35,587 nt of DNA from Rhodospirillaceae bacterium (lineage in GTDB: Bacteria; Pseudomonadota; Alphaproteobacteria; UBA8366), in NCBI GenBank assembly GCA_002716125.1, contig PAZH01000019.1:3428-39014 (forward strand), given 5' to 3'. Below, piece after piece: positions 35,307 to 35,587 of the stretch (position 1 is the stretch's first letter; every line of letters starts with the position of its first letter). The notes beneath the pieces were generated by a model that did not search any database, was not told the origin of the DNA, and was given only the letters and a program-made list of their open reading frames with translations. A program made the translations under genes and the position numbers.

Positions 35307-35587
35307 AGAAGACGGCTTTCTTTCTCGCGCGACCAGTCTTCGACTCGGGCAATCCGAATGAGGTTTGTGGCGCCGGGGGTGCCGAACGGGACACCGGCGG
35401 TGATAATGATACGTTCGCCCGCATGTGCAAAGCCGTCGTAAAACACATGTTGGCCCGCCTTGCTGGTCATGTCCTCGAAATCATTAGCGTCGCTCGTGTA
35501 GATGCTGTGGACGCCCCACACAACCGCGAGACGGCGGGCCGTCGCTTGGTTCGGCGTCAGGCCGATAATCGGTACGTCGGGTCGTTC
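35303..35587 (-). CDS. pyk: Pyruvate kinase, C-terminal part (cut by window edge)
   Basis: The last 94 residues of pyruvate kinase, open to the window edge. The C-terminal allosteric domain is recognisable: RPDVPIIGLTPNQATARRLA, VVWGVHSIYT, and the final strand GERIIITAGVPFGTPGATNL. Pyruvate kinase converts phosphoenolpyruvate and ADP to pyruvate and ATP. Its stop overlaps the enolase paralogue stop by 4 nt on the opposite strand. The N-terminal catalytic domain lies outside the window. Confidence 0.93.
   Translation of the reverse strand, partial: ERPDVPIIGLTPNQATARRLAVVWGVHSIYTSDANDFEDMTSKAGQHVFYDGFAHAGERIIITAGVPFGTPGATNLIRIARVEDWSREKESRLL

Overview
The window looks like a chromosomal segment of an alphaproteobacterium of moderately high GC. 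Three things point there: a SAM-II riboswitch in front of metZ, a groESL operon carrying both a CIRCE operator and an RpoH-like promoter, and a membrane-anchored ferredoxin/adenylate cyclase of the type known from rhizobia. The abundance of CoA-transferases, acyl-CoA dehydrogenases, a CitE-like lyase, enolase-superfamily proteins and a dihydroxyphthalate-decarboxylase-like protein suggests an organism that lives on organic acids. No rRNA, tRNA, CRISPR array or intact insertion sequence was seen.

Layout. 1-2249: two divergent citrate-synthase-family genes, one fused to a helix-turn-helix, around a palindromic intergenic region. 2263-4442: a leftward cluster of a carboxymuconolactone-decarboxylase-family protein, a glutamine amidotransferase and an SRAP (YedK/HMCES-type) protein. 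4552-7587: a rightward run of prpD, a 4,5-dihydroxyphthalate-decarboxylase-like gene and a CinA-C amidohydrolase. 7836-10124: a small heat shock protein and a redox-type adenylate cyclase. 10134-13795: two leftward acyl-CoA dehydrogenases and a divergent CaiB-type CoA-transferase. 13792-18084: an M48 protease/DUF898 pair, a YciI protein and an IlvD/Edd dehydratase. 18108-21360: peptide chain release factor 3, divergent from a DksA/TraR-type protein and a pterin pair (FolM-like SDR plus FolB).

21430-28285: an alpha/beta hydrolase, a GST, metZ under a SAM-II riboswitch, and a catabolic block (mandelate-racemase-like enzyme, HpcH/HpaI lyase, second CaiB transferase, VOC protein). 28400-30595: groES-groEL with promoter, CIRCE and terminator. 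30600-32880: an AT-richer island with a long non-coding stretch, a small membrane protein, an unknown protein and an orphan phage-scaffold-like protein. 33016-35587: a small-molecule kinase overlapping by 4 nt a divergent enolase paralogue, meeting the 3' end of pyruvate kinase.

The most interesting points are the kinase plus altered-active-site enolase pair, the HTH-citrate synthase that has lost a catalytic histidine and faces a second citrate synthase across a palindrome, the SRAP protein with a C-terminal clamp-binding-like motif, and the orphan phage scaffold gene. All functions are read from sequence motifs and remembered family features; no database search was run.
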